From the NCBI RefSeq assembly GCF_028888695.1, contig NZ_PNFF01000001.1, positions 1,869,501-1,933,500 of the forward strand: a stretch of 64,000 nt of DNA, read 5' to 3'. The translations under genes were made by a program, and so were the position numbers. The notes below the pieces were generated by a model. That model did not search any database. It saw only the letters and a list, made by a program, of their open reading frames with translations, and was not told the origin of the DNA. Of this stretch, positions 9,069 through 18,250 are shown piece after piece. Position 1 is the first letter of the stretch, and every line of letters starts with the position of its first letter. The DNA is from Bacillus methanolicus. Lineage in GTDB: Bacteria; Bacillota; Bacilli; Bacillales; Cytobacillaceae.

Positions 9069-10766
9069 ATGACGGTGCAGATTGAATTCGATTCCTCGTG
9101 GCAGGATGAATTTTTGCAACGAATTACTGATGACGGCCCCTGGGGAAACTGGGAGCTATTTAAGCTGGCCGTTGAAGTGGAAAAACATACTGTCATCCCT
9201 GAATTCGAAGGTCTGCAAGCTCCGAAGCACCTGCCGAATTTAACTCCACTTCCCCATCAGCTTGAAGTGGCCAGACAAGTTGTTGAAAACATGCATGGCA
9301 AAGCCATTTTGGCTGATGAAGTAGGTCTGGGAAAAACAATTGAAGCGGGACTGATACTGAAGGAATATATGATTCGGGGACTTGTGAAAAAAGTGCTTAT
9401 TCTTGTTCCGGCTTCACTTGTAACCCAATGGGCGAGTGAGCTGAATTCAAAATTCTTTATCCCGGCCATCACCCAGCGAAAAAGCTATGTATGGGACCAA
9501 TGTGATGTTGTTGTATCTTCGATCGATACAGCCAAAAGAAGTCCACATAGGGAAATGATTTACGAGCAGGATTATGATTTGATTATTATCGACGAAGCTC
9601 ACAAGCTCAAAAATAATAAAACAAAAAACTACGAGTTTGTTCAAAAATTAAAAAAGAAATTTTGCCTGCTATTAACAGCTACACCCATTCAAAACCGGAT
9701 TGAAGAAATCTTTCATTTAGTTTCTTTATTAAAACCGGGTCATCTTGGCAATGAATCAGCATTCTTTGAAAAGTACAAACGGAACTCACGGTCTCTTAAT
9801 GATGATGAACACCTTCGTGAGCTTGTAAATAAAGTTATGATTCGAAATCGGAGAGCCGACACAGGAATTGAATGGACAAAACGGCATGTAGAAACAATAC
9901 CGATCGAGTTTACAAAAGAAGAACGGGAGCTTTATGAAGCAGTAACAGAATTGAAGAGTGAAGGAAACTGGGTCAACTCAAGCCAATTTTCAGTTATGAC
10001 CCTGCAGCGGGAGGCTTGCAGCAGCAGGGAAGCTGTCTTTCATACATTAAGAAATATGCTTGAAAAGCAAGAATCTCCTTCAAAAGCTTTTCAAGAGCAA
10101 ATACAATATTTAGTCTCAAAAGTCGAAGCTGTAAAAACGAACTCGAAAGCAGGAAAAGCTCTTGAACTTATTCAAAAAATAAATGACAAAGTCATTATTT
10201 TCACGGAGTACAGAGCCACCCAATTGTATTTGCAATGGTTTCTAAAACAACACGGCATCACCTCTGTTCCATTTAGGGGAGGCTTTAAACGCGGCAAAAA
10301 AGACTGGATGAGAGAGTTATTCCAAAATCAAGCCCAAGTGTTAATAGCGACGGAAGCAGGCGGCGAAGGTATTAATCTTCAGTTTTGCAATCACATCATT
10401 AACTTTGATCTTCCGTGGAATCCGATGAGATTAGAGCAGCGGATTGGGCGGATTCACAGGCTTGGCCAGGAAAAAGATGTGATCATATACAACTTTGCTA
10501 CAAAAGATACGGTTGAAGAACATATATTAAAACTGCTATATGAAAAAATTCATTTGTTTGAAAAAGTGATTGGTGAGCTCGATGATATATTGACGAAGCT
10601 TGAGTTTGGAAATATCGAAGATCATTTAGTAGAAATATTCGGACGATCAGCTTCTGAAGGGGAAATGAGAATAAAAATGGAAAACCTTTCTTCGATGATT
10701 CAATTAGCAGAAGAAATAAAAGAGGGTGAGCTTCGTGCAGCAACAGGAAATTCATCAATTTCTTGA
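9069..10766 (+). CDS. yqhH: SNF2-family DEAD/DEAH helicase-like ATPase YqhH
   Basis: This is a 565-aa Swi2/Snf2-type ATPase. Walker A is DEVGLGKT at 83-90, the DEAH box is at 175-178 (LIIIDEAHKL), motif III is LLTATPIQNR, and motifs V-VI are ATEAGGEGINLQ and QRIGRIHRLGQ. Such enzymes translocate on duplex DNA to displace bound protein such as RNA polymerase; YqhH's own role is not established. The ATG follows AAAGGAG. It overlaps yqhG, and together they diverge from the gcv operon exactly as in B. subtilis. Confidence 0.92.
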   Translation: MTVQIEFDSSWQDEFLQRITDDGPWGNWELFKLAVEVEKHTVIPEFEGLQAPKHLPNLTPLPHQLEVARQVVENMHGKAILADEVGLGKTIEAGLILKEYMIRGLVKKVLILVPASLVTQWASELNSKFFIPAITQRKSYVWDQCDVVVSSIDTAKRSPHREMIYEQDYDLIIIDEAHKLKNNKTKNYEFVQKLKKKFCLLLTATPIQNRIEEIFHLVSLLKPGHLGNESAFFEKYKRNSRSLNDDEHLRELVNKVMIRNRRADTGIEWTKRHVETIPIEFTKEERELYEAVTELKSEGNWVNSSQFSVMTLQREACSSREAVFHTLRNMLEKQESPSKAFQEQIQYLVSKVEAVKTNSKAGKALELIQKINDKVIIFTEYRATQLYLQWFLKQHGITSVPFRGGFKRGKKDWMRELFQNQAQVLIATEAGGEGINLQFCNHIINFDLPWNPMRLEQRIGRIHRLGQEKDVIIYNFATKDTVEEHILKLLYEKIHLFEKVIGELDDILTKLEFGNIEDHLVEIFGRSASEGEMRIKMENLSSMIQLAEEIKEGELRAATGNSSIS

Positions 10767-11526
10767 ACGATATTTTCATGCCAATGGATGTGAAATAACA
10801 GAAAACGGCCCAGGGCACATGACCGTTCAATTAACAATTGAACTTGATAAAGAACTAATGAACAGACCTTTTTACTGGCATTATCTTGAAAAGACCGGCG
10901 GAGTTCCAAACCCGATGAAGCTTACGCTGATTACAAATCCGCAAGTAGTTCCCGAACAATTTAAAGGAGAAAACATTTATTTCGGCTCACCCCGGCTTCA
11001 TCAAATTTTCAAGTCAACGAAAAATCTTGCCGGATATATCAGGCTTTACGAAAACCGAAGCATGAAACATCAGCAGCAAACACCTTTGCTTCCGTGGCTT
11101 GGCATAAATGTAAAAATATCATATCAGTGCGACCGGAAACGAGATATTTTCAAATCAATCGGTTTGCAGTTAATTAACGGACAATTGATAGAAGATTTTC
11201 ATGACAAACTATTGAAAATTCCATTAACTCCAAAAATACCGGATTATTCATTTACCCTTTCCCCGCTCGTCATGCCAAAAAGCGGAATAAAAAGAATAGA
11301 AAACTATATAAGATACAATCTCGGGCAGGAAGACCATGCATGGGCAGTCGAGGCAAGACAGCGTTGGCAAAAGGATTTGGATTTATTAGATCATTTTTAT
11401 GAAGGCGAAGAAGAAAGAGAAAGTTATGAAATCGAAAAAAAATCTTTGCAAGAACAATATGAACCGAAAATAAAAATATCTATAATTAACGGCGGGTTAT
11501 TTTACCTTACGGATCAAGCCATTTAA
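10735..11526 (+). CDS. yqhG: Conserved protein YqhG
   Basis: This is a soluble conserved Bacillaceae protein of 263 aa with no catalytic motif that I can recognise; it is charged and rich in aromatic residues, with a Glu-rich helix near the C-terminus. It begins within yqhH. GTG at 10735 (then QQQEIHQF) is preferred because GGTGA lies 5 nt upstream; another in-frame GTG at 10726 would add three residues. Its constant pairing with the SNF2 ATPase YqhH suggests a joint function. A strong terminator follows. Confidence 0.85.
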   Translation: MQQQEIHQFLERYFHANGCEITENGPGHMTVQLTIELDKELMNRPFYWHYLEKTGGVPNPMKLTLITNPQVVPEQFKGENIYFGSPRLHQIFKSTKNLAGYIRLYENRSMKHQQQTPLLPWLGINVKISYQCDRKRDIFKSIGLQLINGQLIEDFHDKLLKIPLTPKIPDYSFTLSPLVMPKSGIKRIENYIRYNLGQEDHAWAVEARQRWQKDLDLLDHFYEGEEERESYEIEKKSLQEQYEPKIKISIINGGLFYLTDQAI

Positions 11527-11571
11527 TAAAATAGACTGTCTATATATTGTAAAATCATATAACCAAAAACA

Positions 11572-11608
11572 AAAACACCATTGGTTTTACTCATACCAAT
11601 GGTGTTTT
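11572..11608 (+). terminator. Terminator of yqhH-yqhG
   Basis: Perfect 14-bp stem AAAACACCATTGGT/ACCAATGGTGTTTT with a 9-nt loop, the 3' arm ending in T4, 46 bp after the yqhG stop. Confidence 0.85.
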
Positions 11609-12062
11609 CTATATAAAAACGATTATAAACAATTGAAAAATCTTATGCCTTTTATGCGAATATGATTAAAATTGGAAATGAATTGTTTTATAAAAAGATA
11701 TAGTTGGCAATAATTATTAGTAAAAGAAGATAATGATGCCAAAGCATTTAAAAATTTAAACCTTATTTTTTTATTTTATCAAAAATCGACATCTATAGCA
11801 AGCACTTTTTAAGAAAATTTTGTTGATATTCTCTTTTTTAATATTTTGTTGAACTTACAAACGAACTGTTCTTTTTTCAAACATCATAACCCTAACATCT
11901 GGATTCTTAACACAACGAGAATGTTCGTTGTGTTTTCTAGTTTTCAGTTCTATCGAATATCGGTGGATTTTATCATTTCTTGAAAATTTTAAATAACAAA
12001 AAATTTTACGGCAAAATAAGGATTTGCGATTTTCTGATTAATAATTAAGGAGTTGGAAAAAC
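11609..12062. other. AT-rich intergenic region before the prkA-like cluster
   Basis: There is no convincing coding frame here. It contains one perfect inverted repeat (11909-11934) and, at its 3' end, a good ribosome binding site AAGGAG (12048-12053) for the prkA-like gene. I could not identify a confident sigma-A or sporulation sigma promoter. At this position B. subtilis carries sinI, sinR, tasA, sipW, tapA and yqzG; none is visible here. Confidence 0.6.
11909..11934. repeat. Perfect 10-bp hairpin upstream of the prkA-like cluster
   Basis: AACACAACGA/TCGTTGTGTT with a 6-nt loop (GAATGT). It is followed by TTCT only, so it is a poor terminator. It could be an operator or an mRNA structure. 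It lies about 130 bp upstream of the prkA-like start. Confidence 0.6.
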
Positions 12063-13887
12063 ATGTATTTAATAAATAAAGTAAAGAAGTATCAAGAAAA
12101 TAATGATGAGTTGAAATGGAATGGTACATTTGCTGAATATTTGGAGTTAGTCAAAGAACGCCCTTACATCGCTCAAAACGCTCACTCCCGCATTTATAAC
12201 ATGATTATATCAAGCGGAGTATCAGAAAACAGCAAAGGTCAAAAAATATACAAATTCTTCAATGATGAAATTTATGGATTAGAACATGTTTTTGAACGCT
12301 TGGTTGAAGATTATTTCAAACCCGCCGCATTCGGTTTAGATGTAAAAAAACGCCTTCTATTATTAATGGGGCCTGTCAGCGGCGGAAAAAGCAGCATTGT
12401 AACATTATTGAAAAGAGGATTAGAAGCCTATACACGAACAGAAGAAGGTGCTGTCTATGCGATTAAAGGTTGTCCAATGAATCAAGAACCTCTTTTACTA
12501 TTACCTCATCATTTACGCAAAGAATTCGAACAAGAAATGAATATGAAAATCGAAGGAGAACTAAATCCATATACCCTAGCAATGGTAAAAGAAAAATACA
12601 ACGGAAATATCTTAGATGTAGAAGTCGAACGAATTTTCTTCTCTGAGCAAGAACGAGTGGGGATTGGCACTTTCTCCCCTTCTGACCCTAAGTCACAAGA
12701 TATTTCCGAGTTAATTGGCAGCATTGACTTTTCAACCGTCACTACATTTGGGTCAGAATCAGACCCAAGAGCATATCGTTTTGATGGAGAATTGAATATC
12801 TCCAATCGTGGGTTGATGGAGTTTCAAGAAATTTTAAAATGCGATGAAAAATTTTTATGGCATTTATTGTCCTTGACACAAGAAGGAAACTTCAAAGCCG
12901 GACGTTTTTCTCTTATTCATGCTGATGAATTAATCATCGCACATACTAACGAAACAGAATATCGTTCGTTCATTGAAAACAAAAAAATGAAGCTCTCATC
13001 TCTCGTATGATTGTTGTGAAAGTCCCATACAACCTATCCATAAACGAAGAACAACGCATTTATCTTAAAGCGATTAAACATCCTAATTTAAATGTAGAGT
13101 TTTCGCCAAATGCATTAGAAGCCGTTTCTAGTTTCAGCATTTCAACACGGTTGGAACAAAAAAACGAAACGATTCCCACGGATGTCCGTCTACAAGTATA
13201 CAATCATGAAGAAAATAAAATAACAACATTTAAAGATATCCAAAGACAATATCTTAGAGATGGAATGCTTGGCATCGACCCTCGTTATATCATCAATCGT
13301 ATTTCTAGCAGCATCATTCGCCATAATGGTATTGTCGATGAATTTCATCTGTTAGAATCCATTTTGGATGGATTATACGAATTACCTGGTTTAAAAAAGG
13401 ACGAAAAAGAATTCTACGAAAAATCGGCACAAAACACCATTAAAAAATATGAAGAGAAATTAAAAGAATCTTTTACTAACTTTATCTTTTCTTACAACGA
13501 AGACTTTGCTCAAACTTTTGCAACCAATTATTTCAAAGAACTCGTTAAATTTATTGAAAATGGTGAAGGCGATGAAATAATTTTAAAAGAAATCGAAGAT
13601 ATCATCGGCATTTCTAATGTAGAAAGAAGAGAATTTCGCGAAGAAATTTATCAAAAAACTGAAAACATGAAAAAACAAGGAAATAACGATATGGCGTATT
13701 ATAATTACTAAGCCCTATTAAATCAGGCGTTGAGAAATTAGTATTGGAACAAACCATGAAATTTCTATCTACTGATTCCAACAAACTGTATGATATTGCT
13801 GAAAAATACAGCAAAGAAAATAACTGTTCATTAGATATGGCAGCGAACCTATTGAATCGTTTTTTTACCATGACCGGAATGCGTTGA
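12063..13887 (+). pseudogene. prkA-like serine kinase/AAA+ ATPase, two frameshifts
   Basis: The three reading-frame pieces together give the whole PrkA family protein (about 608 residues, B. subtilis PrkA 631). Piece 1 (12063-13010) holds the PrkA AAA+ domain with Walker A GPVSGGKS (103-110), FSPSDPKSQD, FGSESDPRAYRFDGE and LLSLTQEGNFKAGRF. Piece 2 (13007-13711) holds GIDPRYIINRISS. Piece 3 runs from about 13707 to 13887 and matches the C-terminal helices. One base is missing in the A-run at 12981-12987 (A7; A8 would restore ENKKNEAL) and one near 13706-13711. ATG at 12063 follows AAGGAG. PrkA proteins are sporulation or stress-associated kinases; no intact product is expected from this copy. 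Confidence 0.88.
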
Positions 13888-13911
13888 TTAATTTAAAAAA
13901 AGGTGAGGGAA

Positions 13912-15071
13912 ATGATTAGTAAAAAAAGTTGGAGTCATTATCAAAATCCCTATTTCGACCAAATAAAACACGAACGTAAAATAAAAAAAGCCATTCAAGA
14001 AAACCTCTCCGACATGATCGGAGAGGAATCAATTTTGATTTCAGGAGAAAAGAGCATTAAAAAAATTCCGATTAAATACATTCAGCAACCAAAAATCCAA
14101 TATGCTTTTGATACGAAAAATCAAATCGGAATGGGCAACGGAAATGCCAAAGTTAGAGATTCATTTTCAATAAACGAAAACAATCATGCAGGTTCAGGTT
14201 CAGGAGCAAGCGATAAATCAGGAATTGATTGGTATGAAATCGAAATGAATTTTGAAGAAATCGAAGAAAGTTTATTTGACGAATTGGAATTGCCTCTTAT
14301 TGAAAAAAAGAACTGGTACATCAAATCTTAACCAAGTCTTACGAATTCAAAGATGTGCGTTCTCACGGGCTACAAAATAACATTGATAAAAAGCGAACAT
14401 TACTGCGCAATTTAAAACGAAATGCCATGAAAGGAAATCCTGTATTCGGACAAATAACAAAGGAAGATATCGTATATAAATCATGGGTGGAAAATGTAAA
14501 AGAACTAGGAAACGCTGTAATTTTTGCGTTAATGGATATTCCTGGAAGTATGGGGGTTTTTGAAAAAAGCGTAGCTCGAAATTTCTATTTTTGGGTTAAA
14601 CGTTTTTTAGAAACCAAATATAAACAGGTAGAAATCATCTACATTGGACATCACTCAGAAGCGAAAGTATTAACGGAAGAACAATTTTTTTCCAAAGGAG
14701 AATCAGGAGGAACCGTTTGTTCAAGCGCTTACCGATTAATGAATGAAATCATTCAAGAAAAGTACCCTCCTGAATCCTATAATATATTTGGATTTCATGT
14801 AAGCGATGGAGACAACTTATCCACCGATAATGCTGACTGTAAAAGACTGATTGAAAAACTTTGCAAAGACATCGTTATGTTTGGATATGTAGAAATAAAC
14901 CCTAACCAACGACCCTCATCGCTTAACAATGTTTATAAAGAGCTGAAGTCGCTGGATAATTTACAACAAGTTCAAATCGTAGAAAAAAAACAAGATATAT
15001 ATCAAGTGTTGAAACAATTTTTTCCAAGAACAAACAAAGGGGAATCTAAAAATGAATTATTCATTGAGTGA
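13912..15071 (+). pseudogene. yhbH-like (DUF444, von Willebrand A type) protein, frameshifted
   Basis: Two pieces reconstruct a YhbH/YeaH-family protein (about 386 codons; B. subtilis YhbH 392 aa). Piece 1 runs from ATG 13912 (after AAAGGTGAGG) to the stop at 14329-14331. Piece 2 runs to 15071 and includes NNIDKKRT, FFSKGESGGT and HVSDGDNLS. A single missing base in the A7 tract 14303-14309 separates them; with A8 the frame reads on as KKELVHQILTKSYEFKDV. The metal-site motif DTSGS of YhbH is DIPGS here (14535-14549), losing the first MIDAS serine. In many bacteria YhbH/YeaH is encoded with PrkA/YeaG, as here. It overlaps the spoVR-like gene by 20 bp. Confidence 0.87.
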
Positions 15072-16290
15072 ATTGGAAACATCCAAATACGAAATTCATC
15101 AATTGGCAGATGATTTCGGTTTGGATTATTATGAGATGATTTACGAAATTGTACCAAGCGATATCATGTATGCGATTAGCTCCTACGGAATGCCTTATCG
15201 TTTTTCACATTGGAGTTTTGGAAAAAAATTTGACAGACAACAAAAAATGAGAAAGTTAGGTTTGATGAAAATTTACGAATTAGTCTTCAATACAAACCCA
15301 TGTTATGCTTATTTGTTAGAAGACAATAGCTTATTAGAAAATAAATTAATTATCGCCCATGTCTTGGCACACTCCGATTTTTTTAAAAATAATTTTACAT
15401 TCCAATCAACGGATAAACATATGATACACATCATGAAACGTCATGCAGAAATCATTCAAGAATATGAAAAAGAATATGGAGAAGAAATCGTAGAAAAAAC
15501 ATTAGATGCCGCTCTTTCCATCGAAGAACATATTCCTATATTAGAGACACTTATTAAAGATAGCCCCCATATGGATGATTGGCAACGGGATATTTTTAAA
15601 ATTGTCAAATTGTAAATACAATACTTTTTTCCTCAAAAACGTACAAAAATTATCAACGAAGGGTGGGCAACCTATTGGCATACAAGAATCATGCGAGAAC
15701 TAAATATTGATGCCAAGGAAATCTTAGATTACACCAAAATGCATGCAGGAGTAGTCAAAGCGAATCCAACATCATTAAATCCTTATCTTTTAGGCTACAA
15801 GATGTTCCAACGCATTGAAGAATTATATGGCATAGAAAAGTTATTTGAGGTGAGAAGCGAATGCCACGACGTATCCTTTATTCGTCAATATTTTGATGCA
15901 ACAGTGGCAGAAAGATGTAATATGTATTTATATGATTCCGATTATCACGATGGAATCATTACAACTATGGATGCAGAGAAGATTAAAAATCAACTCCTAA
16001 GAGACCTTGTTAACGGCGGATTTCCTTATATCGAAGCATCATTTGAAGAAGATGGTTTTCATTTATACCATGCATACGAGGGACGACCAATAGATATTGG
16101 TAAATGCGAAAAAGTATTACATTTGTTAGATCCTTTTATTCAGCAACCTGTATTCCTTCATACGAAAAATGAAATTTTCCAAGATATCGTCTACACACGA
16201 GTAAAAGAATCCTTTGAATTTTCCTTTAATCAAAAATTTACTTCGCCAATCACAGACGATAATCAATTTAAACATACCTTCTTTTTTTAA
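15052..16290 (+). pseudogene. spoVR-like gene with internal nonsense codon
   Basis: This is a SpoVR/YcgB-family frame of 413 codons, all in one phase. It is interrupted by one TAA at 15613-15615, exactly where B. subtilis SpoVR has Glu (MREEMLYFWPQ against VKL-stop-IQYFFPQ). Before the stop: FGLDYYEM, YGMPYRFSHWSFGK, CYAYLLEDNSL and HVLAHSDFFKNN. After it: NEGWATYWH, HAGVVKANPTSLNPYLLG and NGGFPY. It is shorter than the usual 468 aa because the acidic/basic linker in the middle is nearly absent. ATG at 15052 follows AAAGGGGA. SpoVR acts in spore cortex formation; its partners in proteobacteria are the prkA and yhbH homologues found upstream here. Confidence 0.87.
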
Positions 16291-16345
16291 TAAAATCCTC
16301 ACGCGTATCTAATCTAAAGATGCTTTTCTGATTTAACAGAGTTAA

Positions 16346-16381
16346 AAAAAGGAAGCAGGTCGTGTAGGCTGCTTCCTTTTT
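16346..16381. terminator. Bidirectional terminator between spoVR-like gene and yqzE
   Basis: Perfect 13-bp stem AAAAAGGAAGCAG/CTGCTTCCTTTTT with a 10-nt loop, A-rich on the left and T-rich on the right. It can stop both the plus-strand cluster and the minus-strand com operon, whose last gene ends at 16380. Confidence 0.9.
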
Positions 16382-16556
16382 ACCTTTTTCTGATTATTGA
16401 CGCAAAGAGGTATGGCAAGATACCGAACCAGCGATATAAGAACGTTTCTTTCTTTTCTTTCTTTTCCGCACGAATTCGTTTCCGGTCTTCTTTTGGCTGG
16501 TCAATATATTTGACTACTGTTTGCGTAATGTATTTCACATAATCATTCGTTTTCAT
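16380..16556 (-). CDS. yqzE: Small conserved protein YqzE
   Basis: This 58-aa basic protein begins MKTNDYVKYITQ, has a Lys/Arg-rich middle and a C-terminal hydrophobic segment (YRWFGILPYLFASII), so it is probably membrane-associated. The start is ATG 16556, with AGGTG 6-8 nt upstream; an in-frame GTG nine bases earlier is less well placed. In Bacillus it sits at the 3' end of the comG region, as here. Function unknown. Confidence 0.8.
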   Translation of the reverse strand: MKTNDYVKYITQTVVKYIDQPKEDRKRIRAEKKEKKETFLYRWFGILPYLFASIIRKR

Positions 16557-16605
16557 CGAACACACCTGCCTTCACTCTGTCGTTAACAAGTATGTCCAAT
16601 CATTC

Positions 16606-17103
16606 TTATGTTAAACCTTTTTCTATATCTTTTATAATCTCGTTGATGTCCTTTCCGGTTGTATCAATTGTAAAATCGGCTGCTTCCATATAAAGCGGGA
16701 GGCGCGCTCGAAAAAGCTTTTCTATTGCAGCTTTTTTATTCGTCTTTAGCAATGGCCTGGAATCATCATTTTCGATCCGTTTAAAAATTTCCTCAGGTTC
16801 GGCGTACAAAAACACGACAGCCCCATTTTCCTTCATCCACCTGCGGTTTTCATCCTTTAGTACAATGCCTCCACCGGTTGTAATGATCGAACGATTTACT
16901 GGCAGCTGTTTCAATATCTCTGTCTCAAGAAGGCGGAAAAAATCCTCGCCATTTTCTTCGAAAATCTGATTAATGCTCTTTTTAACTTTTTTTACAATTT
17001 CCTCATCCGTATCAAAAACAGGCCAATTCCATTTAACACCAATCGATTTTCCAACCGTCGTTTTCCCTGAACCCATAAAACCGATTAAATAAATAGATTT
17101 CAT
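16606..17103 (-). CDS. aroK: Shikimate kinase
   Basis: This 165-aa P-loop kinase phosphorylates shikimate at the 3-hydroxyl in chorismate synthesis. The P-loop is GFMGSGKT (8-15), followed by DTDEEIVKK (shikimate-binding Asp), TGGGIVL, the lid SRPLL and RLPLYMEAADF. Length fits the family. It is placed between comGG and yqzE and probably transcribed with them; in B. subtilis the gene is elsewhere. Confidence 0.95.
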   Translation of the reverse strand: MKSIYLIGFMGSGKTTVGKSIGVKWNWPVFDTDEEIVKKVKKSINQIFEENGEDFFRLLETEILKQLPVNRSIITTGGGIVLKDENRRWMKENGAVVFLYAEPEEIFKRIENDDSRPLLKTNKKAAIEKLFRARLPLYMEAADFTIDTTGKDINEIIKDIEKGLT

Positions 17104-17116
17104 TCTATAACCCCTG

Positions 17117-17500
17117 TCAGTTTTTTTCTACCCATTTTATCATTTTCATAAGGTCCTTGTCATAAAAACCAAATCCATGAAACTCTTCCCCTGAATCCAG
17201 TTTTAATTGGAAAGCCGCTTGAATGATACTGCTCGTTACATGGTTTACTTTATAATACACTTTTCCATGCGTATATTGAAAGACTCCCTCTGTATGAAGA
17301 TCAGTATTTTCTTGCAGCATCGCTTCCATTTTTTTCACCGAACTCATCATGTAATATTCTTGCTTTAAAATGCTTTCTGTTTCTCGCAAAAGTTTTTTCT
17401 CAGAAAGATATTGTTCCGCATGAACGAGTAAAAAAACAGACAATACAAGAAATAAGCTATATGACAACGGAAATGTAAAACCATGCTCATTTTTGATCAT
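17117..17500 (-). CDS. comGG: Competence pseudopilus protein ComGG
   Basis: This 127-aa protein has a short N-terminus with a degenerate pilin-type segment (EHGFTFPLSYSLFLVLSVF), one membrane helix and a soluble tail. Position at the end of comGA-F, size and hydrophobic start identify it as ComGG, a minor component of the DNA-uptake pseudopilus. Its start overlaps the comGF stop by 4 bp. Sequence conservation of ComGG is low, so the call rests mainly on context. Confidence 0.82.
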   Translation of the reverse strand: MIKNEHGFTFPLSYSLFLVLSVFLLVHAEQYLSEKKLLRETESILKQEYYMMSSVKKMEAMLQENTDLHTEGVFQYTHGKVYYKVNHVTSSIIQAAFQLKLDSGEEFHGFGFYDKDLMKMIKWVEKN

Positions 17501-17970
17501 TCTGCAACCTCCATTTCGATAAACGAGAGAATTGCCGTTGTTTTCTCTGTTCCTCCTTTATCCGTAACAGTAATTTGCACTCCATTTTGGAGCTTTTGAA
17601 AATGAATAGATTGAACCTGTTGAAGCAAAATTTCATGACCTAAAAAATCAACCCTTCTTCTCAAGTTCTCTCCATACATTTCATATAAAATGAGTTTTCC
17701 GTCCTTTTCCAAAAAAAGTTTGCTTCCGCTAATTTGAAGACGATCGCTCATTCTTATTTCTTTTTTTACTTGGCTGACAAAAACCTCCCATTCCATCATA
17801 GCCAAACGCCTATTCAAGCTTTCTTCATGAATGACAATCTTGAAAAAAATTGGTACGAACGAAACAATGAGGCAAAATATCGAAAAAGCGAACAGCATCT
17901 CTAGCATCGTATATCCTTTGTTATTCAATCGCCTCGCATTTTTCGACCGGATGCTGAAACCTTTCCTCAA
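17497..17970 (-). CDS. comGF: Competence pseudopilin ComGF
   Basis: This minor pseudopilin of 157 aa has a prepilin-like site NNKGYTMLEMLFAF after a 16-residue basic leader, then a membrane helix and a beta-rich tail. The start is a TTG at 17970, about 10 nt after AGAGGTG, inside the end of comGE (50-bp overlap). A second TTG nearer to the pilin site lacks room for a ribosome binding site. Part of the comG operon needed for DNA binding at the competent cell surface. Confidence 0.85.
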   Translation of the reverse strand: MRKGFSIRSKNARRLNNKGYTMLEMLFAFSIFCLIVSFVPIFFKIVIHEESLNRRLAMMEWEVFVSQVKKEIRMSDRLQISGSKLFLEKDGKLILYEMYGENLRRRVDFLGHEILLQQVQSIHFQKLQNGVQITVTDKGGTEKTTAILSFIEMEVAE

Positions 17971-18250
17971 AATTTATACACACCTCTCTATCATTCTTCC
18001 AAATAATTTCGTATTTATATCCATATCTGTTAACGGTTTTATTTCCCGGAACGGATCCATCTGCTATTTTAGCCTGAACTTCTTCATAAAGAAGATGGAC
18101 AGCTCCCGTTTCCATCCTTACTTTCATAGATTGGTTCGTAAGCTTCATGATAAACGGGAGCAAAAAACCAATTGCAAGAAGCCATATCGATAAAGATAAA
18201 AAAAGCTCTCCAAGAAAAAAACCTTCACTCTTTCGTATCTTTCGCAACAT
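17921..18250 (-). CDS. comGE: Competence pseudopilin ComGE
   Basis: This is a 109-aa minor pseudopilin: basic leader, processing-type site SEGFFLGELFLSLSIW, one hydrophobic helix and a short soluble domain. ATG 18250 is chosen because GAGGGG lies 7 nt upstream, within comGD; a TTG 18 bases earlier would extend the leader without a better site. Overlaps both neighbours, as is usual for comG. Confidence 0.83.
   Translation of the reverse strand: MLRKIRKSEGFFLGELFLSLSIWLLAIGFLLPFIMKLTNQSMKVRMETGAVHLLYEEVQAKIADGSVPGNKTVNRYGYKYEIIWKNDREVCINFEERFQHPVEKCEAIE

Noticed and set aside
11609-12062. Sporulation sigma promoter for the prkA-like gene
   Set aside because: Partial matches only; not distinguishable from AT-rich background.
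12981-12987. Programmed frameshifting as the mode of making PrkA
   Set aside because: No stimulatory structure was noted and further breaks follow in the same gene and in its neighbours, so decay or sequencing error is simpler.
12063-16290. Prophage or defence island
   Set aside because: No integrase, capsid, nuclease, methylase or toxin genes; all pieces match PrkA, YhbH and SpoVR.
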